64,000 nucleotides of DNA, from the NCBI GenBank assembly GCA_018697205.1, contig JABHTG010000138.1, positions 1 through 64,000 of the forward strand, read 5' to 3'. This DNA comes from Nitrospina sp. (GTDB taxonomy: Bacteria > Nitrospinota > Nitrospinia > Nitrospinales > VA-1). Below, one piece after another: positions 18,951 to 27,703 of this stretch. Every line of letters starts with the position of its first letter. Position 1 is the stretch's first letter. Both the position numbers and the translations under genes were made by a program. A model generated the notes under the pieces. The model was not told where the DNA came from. It made no database searches and worked only from the letters and a program-made list of their open reading frames with translations.

Positions 18951-19160
18951 ATGGGGCTAATATTTACAAAAAAATTGCGTTATGAAGGGTTTCAATACGG
19001 ACCGGGTGATATCGCGGCTATAACCGATAGCGACTTACTAAACCTATACGATCTAATTGACTCTAAACAGGATAATAAAAATATTGTGCCTAAAGCGAAT
19101 AGTTTCCAAAAAGAAAGTATCTTTACAAGTGTTCAAGAAATAAAATTAAAGAGGACTTGA
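18951..19160 (+). CDS. small unrecognised protein (69 residues)
   Basis: A short soluble protein, with a consensus-like promoter 45 bases upstream. The N-terminal half contains a GFQYGPGDIAAITDSDLLNL-type segment. No family is known to me. The next gene begins one base after its stop codon, which supports a two-gene transcript. Confidence 0.5.
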   Translation: MGLIFTKKLRYEGFQYGPGDIAAITDSDLLNLYDLIDSKQDNKNIVPKANSFQKESIFTSVQEIKLKRT

Positions 19161-19161
19161 T

Positions 19162-19371
19162 ATGCTTTTAAATCTTATTTCAACAAAACCTTTTGAGGAA
19201 GAGCCTGACAAGTCCAATATTTGTCCCGAATGCAGAGAGGCACAAGTCTTCAAATGGGCTAATGCCGGTGACGGGAAAAATATTATCTTAACCTCTGCAA
19301 ATCATGAGGAATGTTATAAAAAATATTGGAAAAATATTAAGGAATTTGATTATGAAGTTACAGTAAAATGA
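19162..19371 (+). CDS. small zinc-ribbon-like protein (69 residues)
   Basis: Contains one C-x2-C pair (residues about 21-24) and a downstream HEEC segment that could complete a metal site. The ATG sits one base after the preceding stop, and the AAAGAGG ribosome binding site lies inside the end of the upstream gene. No function is recognised. Confidence 0.5.
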   Translation: MLLNLISTKPFEEEPDKSNICPECREAQVFKWANAGDGKNIILTSANHEECYKKYWKNIKEFDYEVTVK

Positions 19372-19456
19372 AGTCCAGCAATGAATTGGGTAAACCTTCT
19401 ACTTTATGCGGAAGGAGCTAAGATTGATTGTGCCTTTAACCCAATTTGATGAAAAA

Positions 19457-19609
19457 TTAACTTGTCTTGACGGATGAAGAAGGTTTTTTGTTTGTCTTTC
19501 TATACTGCATTGGACTTGTAATTAGCAAATCAGCCCTTTTTTTCAACTCATTAGATGAAACTACTTTTTTAAGACTGCCAAATTTATCATAAATTTTTAC
19601 TTCGTTCAT
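19457..19609 (-). CDS. small protein with VKIYDKxGxLKKVV motif (50 residues)
   Basis: A 50-codon frame with a modest AGG-containing ribosome binding site. Its first 20 residues resemble the repeated unit of the small protein at 61936-62157 (V-x-I-x-D-K-x-G-x-L-K-K-V-V), which supports its reality. The csp terminator lies between this gene and csp, so it needs its own promoter or read-through. No function is known. Confidence 0.4.
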   Translation of the reverse strand: MNEVKIYDKFGSLKKVVSSNELKKRADLLITSPMQYRKTNKKPSSSVKTS

Positions 19610-19632
19610 TATTTATCTACCTGACTTTATTA

Positions 19633-19666
19633 GGGAAAATGCCGGTAGGGTTTCCTCCCTACCGGT
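19633..19666 (-). terminator. rho-independent terminator after csp
   Basis: A 9-bp GC-rich stem (CCGGTAGGG with CCCTACCGG) with a 6-base loop, followed on the minus strand by ATTTTCC. It lies 24 bases past the cold-shock gene. Confidence 0.75.
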
Positions 19667-19689
19667 AATATCTACTTAACTTGAGGCTT

Positions 19690-19890
19690 TTATTTTGGCC
19701 TTACATTAGATGCTTGTGGACCCTTCTGACCCATTGATTTTTCAAATTCTACGGCCTGGCCTTCATTTAAAGTTTTGAATCCTTCTCCTTGGATTTCAGA
19801 AAAATGAACAAAGCAATCCTCTCCATCTTCTGACTCAATAAAACCATAACCTTTACTTTCGTTAAACCACTTTACTGTACCTGCTGTCAT
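19690..19890 (-). CDS. cspA: cold-shock domain protein
   Basis: 66 residues, a single OB-fold cold-shock domain. RNA-binding motifs RNP1 (KGYGFIE) and RNP2 (CFVHF) are intact. The family binds single-stranded RNA and melts secondary structure. An AGGAGAA ribosome binding site precedes the ATG. A strong terminator follows. The upstream leader before the previous terminator is at most about 115 bases, shorter than the leader of E. coli cspA. Confidence 0.93.
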   Translation of the reverse strand: MTAGTVKWFNESKGYGFIESEDGEDCFVHFSEIQGEGFKTLNEGQAVEFEKSMGQKGPQASNVRPK

Positions 19891-20360
19891 TCTAGTATTC
19901 TCCTGCTAGCATCCGAGATAGTCTTCAAGTTATTTTGATGTAACATCACGGTTTTTAATTTAAGGCAATAATTATCTTACTATGATATGTGTGGGCTTTT
20001 AAGGCAAAAAAAAACCAACCGGTATTGGTTGGTATATATAACGCTGTATTTTAACCAAAATTACCCTTCTGAAACCTAATAATTTATCTGGAAGCAAAAT
20101 ACCCAATTGAATTTATCTTACCATATGGTGAGTCAGGTTTCTACATTTTTTTAAACTTATTGGCCGAATAATAGTCCTAAGCTTTAACTCTTTTGGTGTT
20201 TTATTTAATATACTTGGCTTTTACTTTATTTTGGTAAATTACAAAAAGGAAATCATTGAAAATTATAAATATAGCTATTATTTTTTATTGCACATCTGAT
20301 TTTGATTTAAGTTTTATTGATGCTATCACCAGTTTCTGTAAATGAAATAAGTATGCATTC
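19891..20360. other. interval between csp and a zinc-ribbon gene
   Basis: About 470 bases, AT-rich, no convincing open frame on either strand. It contains the minus-strand terminator at 20006-20033 and presumably the csp promoter between 19891 and 20005. I could not assign the promoter boxes with confidence. Confidence 0.4.
20006..20033 (-). terminator. rho-independent terminator
   Basis: A 7-bp stem (ACCAACC with GGTTGGT, loop of 6) followed on the minus strand by eight T. It would end transcripts coming from the zinc-ribbon gene about 330 bases upstream and insulate csp. Confidence 0.7.
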
Positions 20361-20555
20361 TTAATAAACAGAAACTCTTATATGTAATTTTTCGTCTTCA
20401 TTTTTCTGTGTTAACCGGATCTCATCTCTCCGGTTATAAGTTCTGTCGCAGTTGTTACAATAGCGGCTTTTTTTATAGAGAGAAACAAAAGTTTTGGTCG
20501 ACATACAATGAGGGCAATTACTACTTTTTAGTTTAGGTTCTAATTTATAAACCAT
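20361..20555 (-). CDS. small zinc-ribbon protein (64 residues)
   Basis: Two C-x2-C pairs (residues about 14-17 and 33-36) spaced like a zinc ribbon, with basic and polar residues around them. No catalytic domain is present. It may be a nucleic-acid- or protein-binding accessory factor. It is alone on its transcript. Confidence 0.6.
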   Translation of the reverse strand: MVYKLEPKLKSSNCPHCMSTKTFVSLYKKSRYCNNCDRTYNRRDEIRLTQKNEDEKLHIRVSVY

Positions 20556-20782
20556 GATATTTCTCCAATTGAAAGTTACCTAACTTTCTTATCGATGAAT
20601 TTAATGCTTGTCTTGAGATTTGAATTGATATGTGTTGTAAATAAAGGGTTTAAAGTATTATTGATTAATAATGTTCTAAGGCGAGGGGAGGTGTTAGTTT
20701 TGATTTACCTGTATTTTAAACTTTGTTCTTAATAGATGTATTTTGTTTTTATTTAGATTTGCCTTTTTAGTTAAAAATATGG

Positions 20783-21151
20783 CTAAATAGATGTGATACA
20801 CTCTACCAACTCTATTAGGTAATCAGTATTTGGTGGTACGAACTTCAAACCAATATCATATATACACGTGCCATCCTGAAATTCTGAGCGTTTAACCTCG
20901 CACTTTACTATTGCCCTATCAAGTTTTTTAATCTTCGGTATTGTTAGTTCAAAGTTTGTTCCTTTTATCACTTCATAGTCTGATTCTATGCGTAAACCGC
21001 CAGTGGAAATATCTTTAACGTTAAGTAAGGTATGATTTTTTTTTAGAGCTTCTTCTAACAACATATACGTTCCGCTCTTTTTTACGATACTAGTTAACCG
21101 CCTTACCTGTAACCGAATAAATTTTCTTTTTTCCCTTTTTTGGTTAGCCAT
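20783..21151 (-). CDS. PilZ domain protein
   Basis: 122 residues. A basic RKFIRL start (RxxxR-type c-di-GMP motif) and a DISTGGLRI block (D/NxSxxG motif) identify a single PilZ domain, the common receptor for cyclic di-GMP. There is no additional output domain. Which process it controls (motility, adhesion, polysaccharide) cannot be read from the neighbourhood. Confidence 0.85.
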   Translation of the reverse strand: MANQKREKRKFIRLQVRRLTSIVKKSGTYMLLEEALKKNHTLLNVKDISTGGLRIESDYEVIKGTNFELTIPKIKKLDRAIVKCEVKRSEFQDGTCIYDIGLKFVPPNTDYLIELVECITSI

Positions 21152-21280
21152 TATTCCGTAGTCCTAAGAGAAAAGTAAATTCTGCATAAAAGAAGAATCG
21201 CTTAGATTAATTAAACTCTTTAATGAAAGGGATCATAACTAATAGCTTAAATACTTAGCTTTTCAAGGGGCCATAAAGAT

Positions 21281-21832
21281 TTAATAAGGTGCTGTCTTTT
21301 CAGCAACGGGTAAAATAAAAGATGATGGTTCTAATGCTTTAATATTAGAAAAACCTAATAGATAGAACGAGAAAAATTTTTTTGACAAAATATTTAGATT
21401 TGATTTTGCGTGAGCTACACCTTCGGCGTTATTTTGATTCTCGAATAATTTTTTAGATATAACGGTATGTCTGATTGCACCTAAGCCATCGTTAATCATT
21501 TTATTACCAAGAATTCCCCCAAGAGCAAGGTTTGCCTCGGCCGATTCAGGGTTAATAAGTATTGCTTCTTCTAGATAAGAAACTGATTTCAGTAACAAAA
21601 TTTTTTTCCATCCAGAGGATGGAACGGATAGTGACTCTACTCTAGTTGCGTAGGCAACTCCAAGTTTATAGTGTGCTGCATAATTTTTTGGATTGTCAAG
21701 AATTTGTTTTTCAAGCGATTCTTTGGTGATTGGCCATTGATGTTTACCTTTTGATAAATAACAACTAGAGCAAAAGACTGCAATAAGGGTAATCCATAGA
21801 AAAAAGAATTTAAGCTTTATGTTGATAATCAT
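21281..21832 (-). CDS. lipoprotein with TPR-like repeats
   Basis: 183 residues. A signal peptide ends in a lipobox (FCSSC), so the mature protein is probably lipid-anchored. Residues about 35-115 contain two TPR-like helical repeats (NPKNYAAHYKLGVAY and NPESAEANLALGGIL). No specific partner is recognised. Confidence 0.7.
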   Translation of the reverse strand: MIINIKLKFFFLWITLIAVFCSSCYLSKGKHQWPITKESLEKQILDNPKNYAAHYKLGVAYATRVESLSVPSSGWKKILLLKSVSYLEEAILINPESAEANLALGGILGNKMINDGLGAIRHTVISKKLFENQNNAEGVAHAKSNLNILSKKFFSFYLLGFSNIKALEPSSFILPVAEKTAPY

Positions 21833-21981
21833 AAGTTACTCTTTAAATTAAATAATGGTGCTATTTTATGTTGATTCTTCAAAATTGACAAGGCTGAGGA
21901 GAGTTAAATAGAGTAGATTTGTAAAAATATATTTTTTGCAACTGATTTTAGTTGGCCTAGTATCAGAGATTGTCAGAATAT

Positions 21982-22656
21982 TTAACCCATAAATATTCCA
22001 CAGTTCCATTTCCCTTGGCATATTTTTTCAGGAGTTGCCAATAGGCCCTCTCCATGATATTGGTTATTGGCAAAATAGCCTATGTAGTGTCCTCCTGTTG
22101 CAAACGTCATTTTACCTTTTCCGTGCATTGTGTTCTCAGAAACGGATCCGACATACTTATTCCCATTTGTAAAAGTAAACTGCCCTTCACCTTGTATTTT
22201 TCCGAACCGAAATTCGCCAGCGTATATATCGCCATTTGGATATGTATAGATGCCGCGCCCATGAAACTTACCGCCGAGAGTCATTCCTTCATACTTGGTT
22301 CCATCGGGCCATTTCTGATTGGCCATTTCAATAGTTTGAGTGGGAGGCACTTCATTGTTTTCCCAGTTTGATGACTCTCGTTGATATTCATAGGGTGACG
22401 ACTTTTTATATGTTCTTGAATGATTATTATGTGACCTCTCTTCATGATATTGAACTAACCGGCTATAGGATTCACTAATAAACCGAAACATCATATTAGC
22501 TTTTTCTTGAGCTTTTGGTTGGTTGGATGGAAAAAGATCAGGGTGCCATATTTTAACAAGTGTCTTATAAGACTTTTTGATGCTGTCGATTGATGCTCCG
22601 GGCTCTAGCTGAAGAGCTTTATAGTCGTCTAGAATAGTATTATTTTTAGAAGACAT
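21982..22656 (-). CDS. J-domain protein fused to MORN repeats
   Basis: 224 residues. An N-terminal J domain (about 8-70) keeps the HPD tripeptide that stimulates Hsp70 ATPase. After a polar linker, three to four MORN repeats follow (about 120-215), each with the YxGxxxxGxxHGxGxxxxxxG pattern. J domains deliver clients to DnaK; MORN repeats bind lipids or proteins. The combination suggests an Hsp70 co-chaperone with a targeting module. There is no zinc-finger domain, so it is not a housekeeping DnaJ. Confidence 0.85.
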   Translation of the reverse strand: MSSKNNTILDDYKALQLEPGASIDSIKKSYKTLVKIWHPDLFPSNQPKAQEKANMMFRFISESYSRLVQYHEERSHNNHSRTYKKSSPYEYQRESSNWENNEVPPTQTIEMANQKWPDGTKYEGMTLGGKFHGRGIYTYPNGDIYAGEFRFGKIQGEGQFTFTNGNKYVGSVSENTMHGKGKMTFATGGHYIGYFANNQYHGEGLLATPEKICQGKWNCGIFMG

Positions 22657-22745
22657 TTTTATTAAAAATGGTAAAAATTTGAAAGGTTATGTGGATTACC
22701 TAAAAAAAATTTATTTTTGTCCCTTTGTTTTCCTTACGTGAACTA

Positions 22746-22937
22746 TTAGTTCTTTTTTTGGATACCCTTGATTATAGATTTACCCTTGGGGGCATGATTC
22801 TTTAAATGTTCTCGCACGAGCATGACAGCATGGTTGTCATCCATTGCGGTTATGAATATGCTGAAATCATCTTCGGAATGATTACTCTCATTTACCAGTA
22901 CACCATTGACTTTAAAACTATGCTGTTTTGGAGGCAT
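22746..22937 (-). CDS. small unrecognised protein (63 residues)
   Basis: A basic, soluble protein with alternating hydrophobic residues consistent with a small alpha/beta fold. No family is recognised. It lies 89 bases upstream of the J-domain/MORN gene on the same strand. Confidence 0.45.
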   Translation of the reverse strand: MPPKQHSFKVNGVLVNESNHSEDDFSIFITAMDDNHAVMLVREHLKNHAPKGKSIIKGIQKKN

Positions 22938-23191
22938 ATTTAATTGTATTTATATAAAATTATTAAATTGCAGCAAGTCTTTAACTTGGTTTTATATATT
23001 ATATATATACGTAAAAGCTAAACACGTTATTTAGAACTAATTATTTCTAACATTTTATGAATGTACACTATCACTAAAATGTCATCAAATCTGAATTGAA
23101 ACTAATAATTGATGTAATTGCTTTAATCTAGATGATTCTTTTTGGTAATATTTTATTAAAAATATTTAATTACTTATAGATTAGATTAATT

Positions 23192-23513
23192 ATGAATGTA
23201 TTTTTTTATTATACAGCTGCTGCAATTGTAGAAATTGCAGGTTATTTTTCATTGGGCCTTGTTAAGGTTGGGGAAGAGTATTTATTGGGTTTTCCCAGGA
23301 ACTATTTGTCTTTTGATGTTTCCTGAATTACTTACTCGTGTCGAAGTTGCATTTGCTAGTAGAATTTTTGCCGCCTATGGCAGTATTTATATAGTTGCTT
23401 CTTTGGATTGGCTTTGGTTGATTGAGAACCAACGTCCGGATAAATGGGGTGTTTTAGGTTCAATTATTTGTTTAACAGGAGCTGTTATTATTTTATATGG
23501 GCATAGAGTATAG
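23192..23513 (+). pseudogene. ynfA: YnfA/UPF0060 family membrane protein, frameshifted
   Basis: The ATG at 23192 starts a frame with the family N terminus (AAAIVEIAGYF). After a run of five T near 23244-23248 the family continues in the next frame with HWALLRLGKSIYWVFPG and the AAYGSIYI block to the stop at 23513. The total length, 322 bases, is 107 codons plus one base, close to the usual length of about 108 residues. So either one T is extra (real frameshift) or the assembly has a homopolymer error. The family is a small multidrug-resistance-like four-helix protein. Confidence 0.75.
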
Positions 23514-23618
23514 ATATATTAATTACTATTAAATTAAGGTTATTATTAAAGAGTATTTTTATTTTAGTGGAGATTTCACGCTAAGAATATTAAACAATTT
23601 AATAAAGAGAAGAGAATT

Positions 23619-24569
23619 ATGAAAATAGGAACTTTACTACCTTCGGCAACAGAAATAGTTTACGTTTTGGGATTAGAAGAAAGCTTAGTTGGTGTTTCAC
23701 ATGAATGTGACTTCCCTAGTTCAGTTAAAGTTCTCCCTATATTGACTTCTTCAACTATTGGCAAGAATAAAACTAGCGAAGATATTCACGAGTCAGTAGA
23801 AAGCCTAATTAGAAAATCAATATCTATATATGATTTAAATTTAGAGTTACTTAAAACTTTAAAACCTGACTACCTTATCACGCAAGATTTGTGTGATGTT
23901 TGTGCAGTATCGTTTAATCAGGTCATAGATGCTTGTAAAAAAGTATTAAATTCAGAGACAAAAATAATTTCATTACGTCCGCAAAGCTTAAATGACATCT
24001 GGGAAGATGTGCGAAGGGTAGCTCATGAGTTAGATGTGATTTCAGCATATGAAACTTTTAAAGAGAATGTAGATCAGCGGATTAAATATATTTCAAATAA
24101 AATACTAAAAAACACATCAAATAAAAAGTCTGTTTTAACAATCGAATGGTTTGGGCCAGTTATGATTGGGGGTCTTTGGGTTCCCGAGATGATAGAAATT
24201 GCTGGAGGAAGTTATTTAATGGCAACACCAGGTGAGAAAGCCCGCACAGTAACTCTAGAAAACTTAAAAACAATTAATCCTGATGTAGTTATTGTAAAAC
24301 CCTGTGGGTACAAATTAGAGCAAACATTACAGGATTTAGAGTTGATTGATAAGAATGTTCCACTTGAAAATTGGAAGGCCTATAAGAATAATAATATTTT
24401 TATAGTAGACGGTAATGCTTATTTTAATCGCCCAGGTCCACGTATTTTAGATTCTATTGAAATACTTTCTGGTTGTATGTATCCCGAGCTTTTTCCAGAA
24501 TTGCTAGAGACATACCGTCATGCTTTAGTTAGATTAAGCCAAGGACTCGTCGTATCTTCTATTAAGTAA
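23619..24569 (+). CDS. cobalamin/iron-siderophore-type substrate-binding protein without signal peptide
   Basis: 316 residues with the BtuF/FhuD-like fold: the start MKIGTLLPSATEIVYVLGLEE-type block and the TQDLCDVCAVS segment typical of a cytoplasmic-looking branch of cobalamin-binding proteins. No signal sequence or lipobox is visible, so it is unlikely to be a normal periplasmic receptor. No permease or ATPase gene is adjacent. The ligand is inferred from family only. Confidence 0.8.
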   Translation: MKIGTLLPSATEIVYVLGLEESLVGVSHECDFPSSVKVLPILTSSTIGKNKTSEDIHESVESLIRKSISIYDLNLELLKTLKPDYLITQDLCDVCAVSFNQVIDACKKVLNSETKIISLRPQSLNDIWEDVRRVAHELDVISAYETFKENVDQRIKYISNKILKNTSNKKSVLTIEWFGPVMIGGLWVPEMIEIAGGSYLMATPGEKARTVTLENLKTINPDVVIVKPCGYKLEQTLQDLELIDKNVPLENWKAYKNNNIFIVDGNAYFNRPGPRILDSIEILSGCMYPELFPELLETYRHALVRLSQGLVVSSIK

Positions 24570-24626
24570 GAAGATTTACTTTTGATTCAGTTGGTTACAT
24601 AAAGTCATAGTGTTTTAATTAATGTC

Positions 24627-25340
24627 ATGAACGATTTAGATCCGTTTCCTTTAGAAAATTCGCTTAAAGTATCAAGTGAAAACTTTGATATTTCTAGTCA
24701 GTTTAAAAAAATATATGATTTGGGGAGTTTTTTTCAATCCAAGCGGCACTGCTCAAAAGCTTTAATTTATGCTAAGCAGGCATTAGATCTCTCAAATAAA
24801 AAATCTAATTTTACGGACCATTTTATAGCTTTGGTTAATATGGGCTGTGTATATTGGGAAATGTCGAAGTTAAAAAAATCTTTAATGTTTTATGGGGACG
24901 CCTTATCAATTAGTGAACAACTAAATGATAAAGAGGCGCTAGGTAAGTTGTGCGCTATTATGGGAATTGCATATTGGAGAATGGGGGATTGGCCCGTAGC
25001 AATGAACTGGTTTGAAAAGGCTTTAGAAAAATTTCCAGAAAATGAAATGAGAACTATTATGAATCAAACTTCTAGCGCTTTCCAGTATGAAGGATTAACA
25101 GTTATAATGGAACGATGAATTGAAATATTAAAAAATAGAATTTCAATAGCAAAAAGCCAAAATAATCTAGAACGAATTTTATTGCCTATTTTTTCGATGT
25201 TACCGTTAGTATTTTTTTCGGGAAGAAAACAATTAATTCCTCAATTGCTTGAAACAATTATTCCATTAGCCCGAAAACTAAAAAATGAAAATGTTCTTGA
25301 TTTGATTCCAAGATTGAAAAAAATAATGAGTATGGAATAG
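24627..25340 (+). pseudogene. TPR-repeat protein interrupted by an in-frame TGA
   Basis: The first 163 codons (24627-25118) encode a TPR protein with at least three repeats. After the TGA at 25116-25118 the same frame stays open for 73 more codons, to the TAG at 25338-25340, with protein-like, amphipathic helical content. A Trp codon TGG mutated to TGA would explain it. It may be a recent nonsense mutation, a sequencing error or read-through. The truncated N-terminal product could still fold. Confidence 0.6.
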
Positions 25341-25346
25341 GTATTC

Positions 25347-26195
25347 TTATGGACGAGCTTTGCATTCATGCGCGTCGTCTGAAATCCATATTATTTCAAG
25401 ATATTCAGGGACTTTGGTCTTTTCGTCAATGATCGCCATAGTGACTTCTTCAGGTGAAAGGTTGGTCACATTCCTAAGGTCTACGCCCGTCAACTTAGTT
25501 TCCGATAGAATTGCATCTTTAAAGTTAGCGCCCTCTAAAATAGATTTTCGAAGGTTAGCTTCGCTTAAATTAGCGCCTGTTAAATTAGAACCACTCAGAT
25601 TAGCTCTTCTTAAATCAGTTTCAATTAAATTAGCATTAGATAGATTGGCTTCTCGAAAGTTTGTATCAGCTAGATCCGCACCATGACAATCAGCCGAGGT
25701 CAAGTCAGCACTCTTTAGAATACATCGGGTCAAATTAGCACCTCGGCTAAAATAGCCTTCACGAGTGTAACGGCCTACTAGCTTTGCTTCTTTAAGATTA
25801 GCTTTTGTGAGATCAGAATCAATTAAATTTGCTTCAACTAATGAGCACCGGCTTAGATTAGCACTGGTTAAATTAGCATTCGATAGGTTGGCACCCATCA
25901 AGTCGGATTCCGTAAAATTGGCATCTGTAAGCTTAGCTTTAAAAAATATTGTTTTGAAAAGTTTTGCCGAACTAAAATTAGCACAACTTAGGTCTGATTT
26001 CGTGAAATCAGCGGAATCAAGTTTGGCTGAGGTAAAGTTAGCTCTTTTTAAGCTGGCCTCTCTAAAATTTGTTGATATAAGGTTTCCAAAACTAAAATCT
26101 ATTTCATCAAGATTTGCACAATTTAGATCTATAGAGCTTAATTTTTTTTTAGATTTTTGCAGCATAAGCAAATCGTTCTTATCAATATTTTCCAT
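25347..26195 (-). CDS. pentapeptide-repeat protein (282 residues)
   Basis: About 40 consecutive pentapeptides of the A(N/D)LxX type span residues 20-245, forming a quadrilateral beta-helix. There is no signal peptide. The last 35 residues form a distinct cap (N-L-S-x2-E-V ... T-K-V-P-E-Y-L-E-I-x-W-I-S ... C) shared with two other pentapeptide proteins in this window. Such proteins bind proteins or mimic DNA, but no role is assigned here. Confidence 0.9.
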   Translation of the reverse strand: MENIDKNDLLMLQKSKKKLSSIDLNCANLDEIDFSFGNLISTNFREASLKRANFTSAKLDSADFTKSDLSCANFSSAKLFKTIFFKAKLTDANFTESDLMGANLSNANLTSANLSRCSLVEANLIDSDLTKANLKEAKLVGRYTREGYFSRGANLTRCILKSADLTSADCHGADLADTNFREANLSNANLIETDLRRANLSGSNLTGANLSEANLRKSILEGANFKDAILSETKLTGVDLRNVTNLSPEEVTMAIIDEKTKVPEYLEIIWISDDAHECKARP

Positions 26196-26314
26196 GAATA
26201 GACTTTCCTTATTCTATAAATCGGTAGTTATTTTAATATAAGTTTATTAATTAAGTGCTAATTTTAATGCTAAATATGCTTAGTTTTTGTATTAACCTTT
26301 TTATATGGTGGATG

Positions 26315-26773
26315 CTACATATTATTTTGGGAGGCTTGAATGAAAAGGCGTCCTATCTCTTCCATTCGACTTTTATTAACTCCCATGTCAGAATAGCCAA
26401 CACGAGAAGCAGAACGAAAATGTATAACCCCAAGTTCGTCAAAATAGAACTCGACATCATCAACGAATCGAAATACTTTTGAAGTAAATTCGACATGAAG
26501 AAATTTATCTGTATTTGTTAATAACTGAGTTCTTGGCATTTTCTCTAAAATTGTTAGTATCCTTTTTTTTGCATCTAACTGAGTTCCTTGATATTTAAGT
26601 GGTGGGATTCTACTTTGACTATGGGAACTCTTTGAAGATATGCAGTTGGGTTTGTCCGGGCACTTTGAAAATTGCCCAATTGTTAGTGGTTTAGTACCAG
26701 AACAGCCACTTACAAAAATAAATATAAGTAAAATTAAAATATTATGTGGTATTAATTTTTTTATTAGTTGCAT
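26315..26773 (-). CDS. DUF1499 family lipoprotein
   Basis: 152 residues. The signal peptide ends in a lipobox (FVSGC). The CPDKPNCISS block and the later VDDVEFYFDELGVIHFRSASRVGYSDMGVN-type region define DUF1499. The family is widespread and has no known biochemical function. Confidence 0.88.
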   Translation of the reverse strand: MQLIKKLIPHNILILLIFIFVSGCSGTKPLTIGQFSKCPDKPNCISSKSSHSQSRIPPLKYQGTQLDAKKRILTILEKMPRTQLLTNTDKFLHVEFTSKVFRFVDDVEFYFDELGVIHFRSASRVGYSDMGVNKSRMEEIGRLFIQASQNNM

Positions 26774-27027
26774 TTTTAAACGGTCAGTTACTTTCTTGCC
26801 TAAATTATAGAACTTTCAAGATAAAATGGACTTTTATTAGTGCTTGTTCACTTTAGATAAATTTTTATGCTAGGTATTTCATTTCTTAATTGGTCATGAA
26901 AAGTAATAGTATTTTATGCTAGTTTAGCTTGATAAACAATGCAAGTGGCTAGTGAATTCTAATTATCTTACGAAAATTAAATTAGTTACATTATCGTATT
27001 TTATTAATTTATAGGGTCTTGAAATAA

Positions 27028-27225
27028 ATGGCTATTACACGTGTATGGATTGAGGAAGGCTGCATTTCATGCGGGATGTCCGAGAGGAATTGCCCAGAAG
27101 TTTTTAAAGTTAAGAATGAAGGTGCCACAGTTCTAGAAGGGATAAATTATTTAGGATTAGAGGAAAAAATAAAGGACGCTGCTAACGCATGTCCTGTTCA
27201 AGTTATCCTGTATGATGAGACTTGA
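27028..27225 (+). CDS. single-cluster ferredoxin with a Ser at the third ligand position
   Basis: 65 residues, the size of monocluster ferredoxins. C12-x2-C15 is followed by S18 where the third cluster ligand is normally Cys; C22-P is retained, as is the C-terminal ACPVQVI. The codon is TCC, one base from TGC/TGT. Serine can ligate iron, or the cluster may be [3Fe-4S]. It is a cytoplasmic electron carrier by family. No redox partner is adjacent. Confidence 0.85.
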   Translation: MAITRVWIEEGCISCGMSERNCPEVFKVKNEGATVLEGINYLGLEEKIKDAANACPVQVILYDET

Positions 27226-27375
27226 AAGTTCCTACAGTCCGATGTGTATTTTTAAAATTCTGTAACATGCTTTGTCGAGATTTATAGTGATAAGTTACTT
27301 CTGTAAATTCCCGGCTAGGCTATGTATAAGATCGTGAATTGTTTTAGTTCTTTAATATAAAGAGGAGGTGTAGCA

Positions 27376-27567
27376 ATGGCTAAAGAAATATTAAAAGAAG
27401 AACTTTCACCCGATGCAAAAGATTCAATGGGTAACCCAGTGGGGTATAGCCATAAAAGGTCCCATGTCCCAGATGGTAGAGATAAACCATTCCCAGCCTT
27501 TAATGAGGGTGAAAATAGATTGAAAGATAATATTTCAGAAAGAAGAAAAAAAGAAAACAAAAACTAA
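27376..27567 (+). CDS. small hydrophilic protein (63 residues)
   Basis: A strong AGAGGAGGTG ribosome binding site precedes the ATG by 6 bases. The product is charged and probably disordered, with the segment PVGYSHKRSHVPDGRDKPFP near the middle. No family is recognised. The ribosome binding site is the best argument that it is a well-translated gene. Confidence 0.6.
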   Translation: MAKEILKEELSPDAKDSMGNPVGYSHKRSHVPDGRDKPFPAFNEGENRLKDNISERRKKENKN

Positions 27568-27703
27568 TATTTTTTTTCTCTATATCCAAATATTTAAATG
27601 TCTATTGAAATAGTCTTCAAATTAGTAATATTTTTTTGCAGATAAGTTAGTTTATAGTAATCAAACAACTATCTTTAGATAGTTTGAAACATTCACTTTT
27701 GGG

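Noticed and set aside
25360-26241. Plus-strand long frames opposite the pentapeptide gene (also 28253-28795)
   Set aside because: They are antisense shadows of the regular repeat codons; the protein strings are Ser/Leu/Ala-rich mirror images of pentapeptides.
27667-27684. AACTATC-TTTA-GATAGTT hairpin between two convergent genes as a terminator
   Set aside because: The stem is short and AT-rich, and no T-run follows on either strand.
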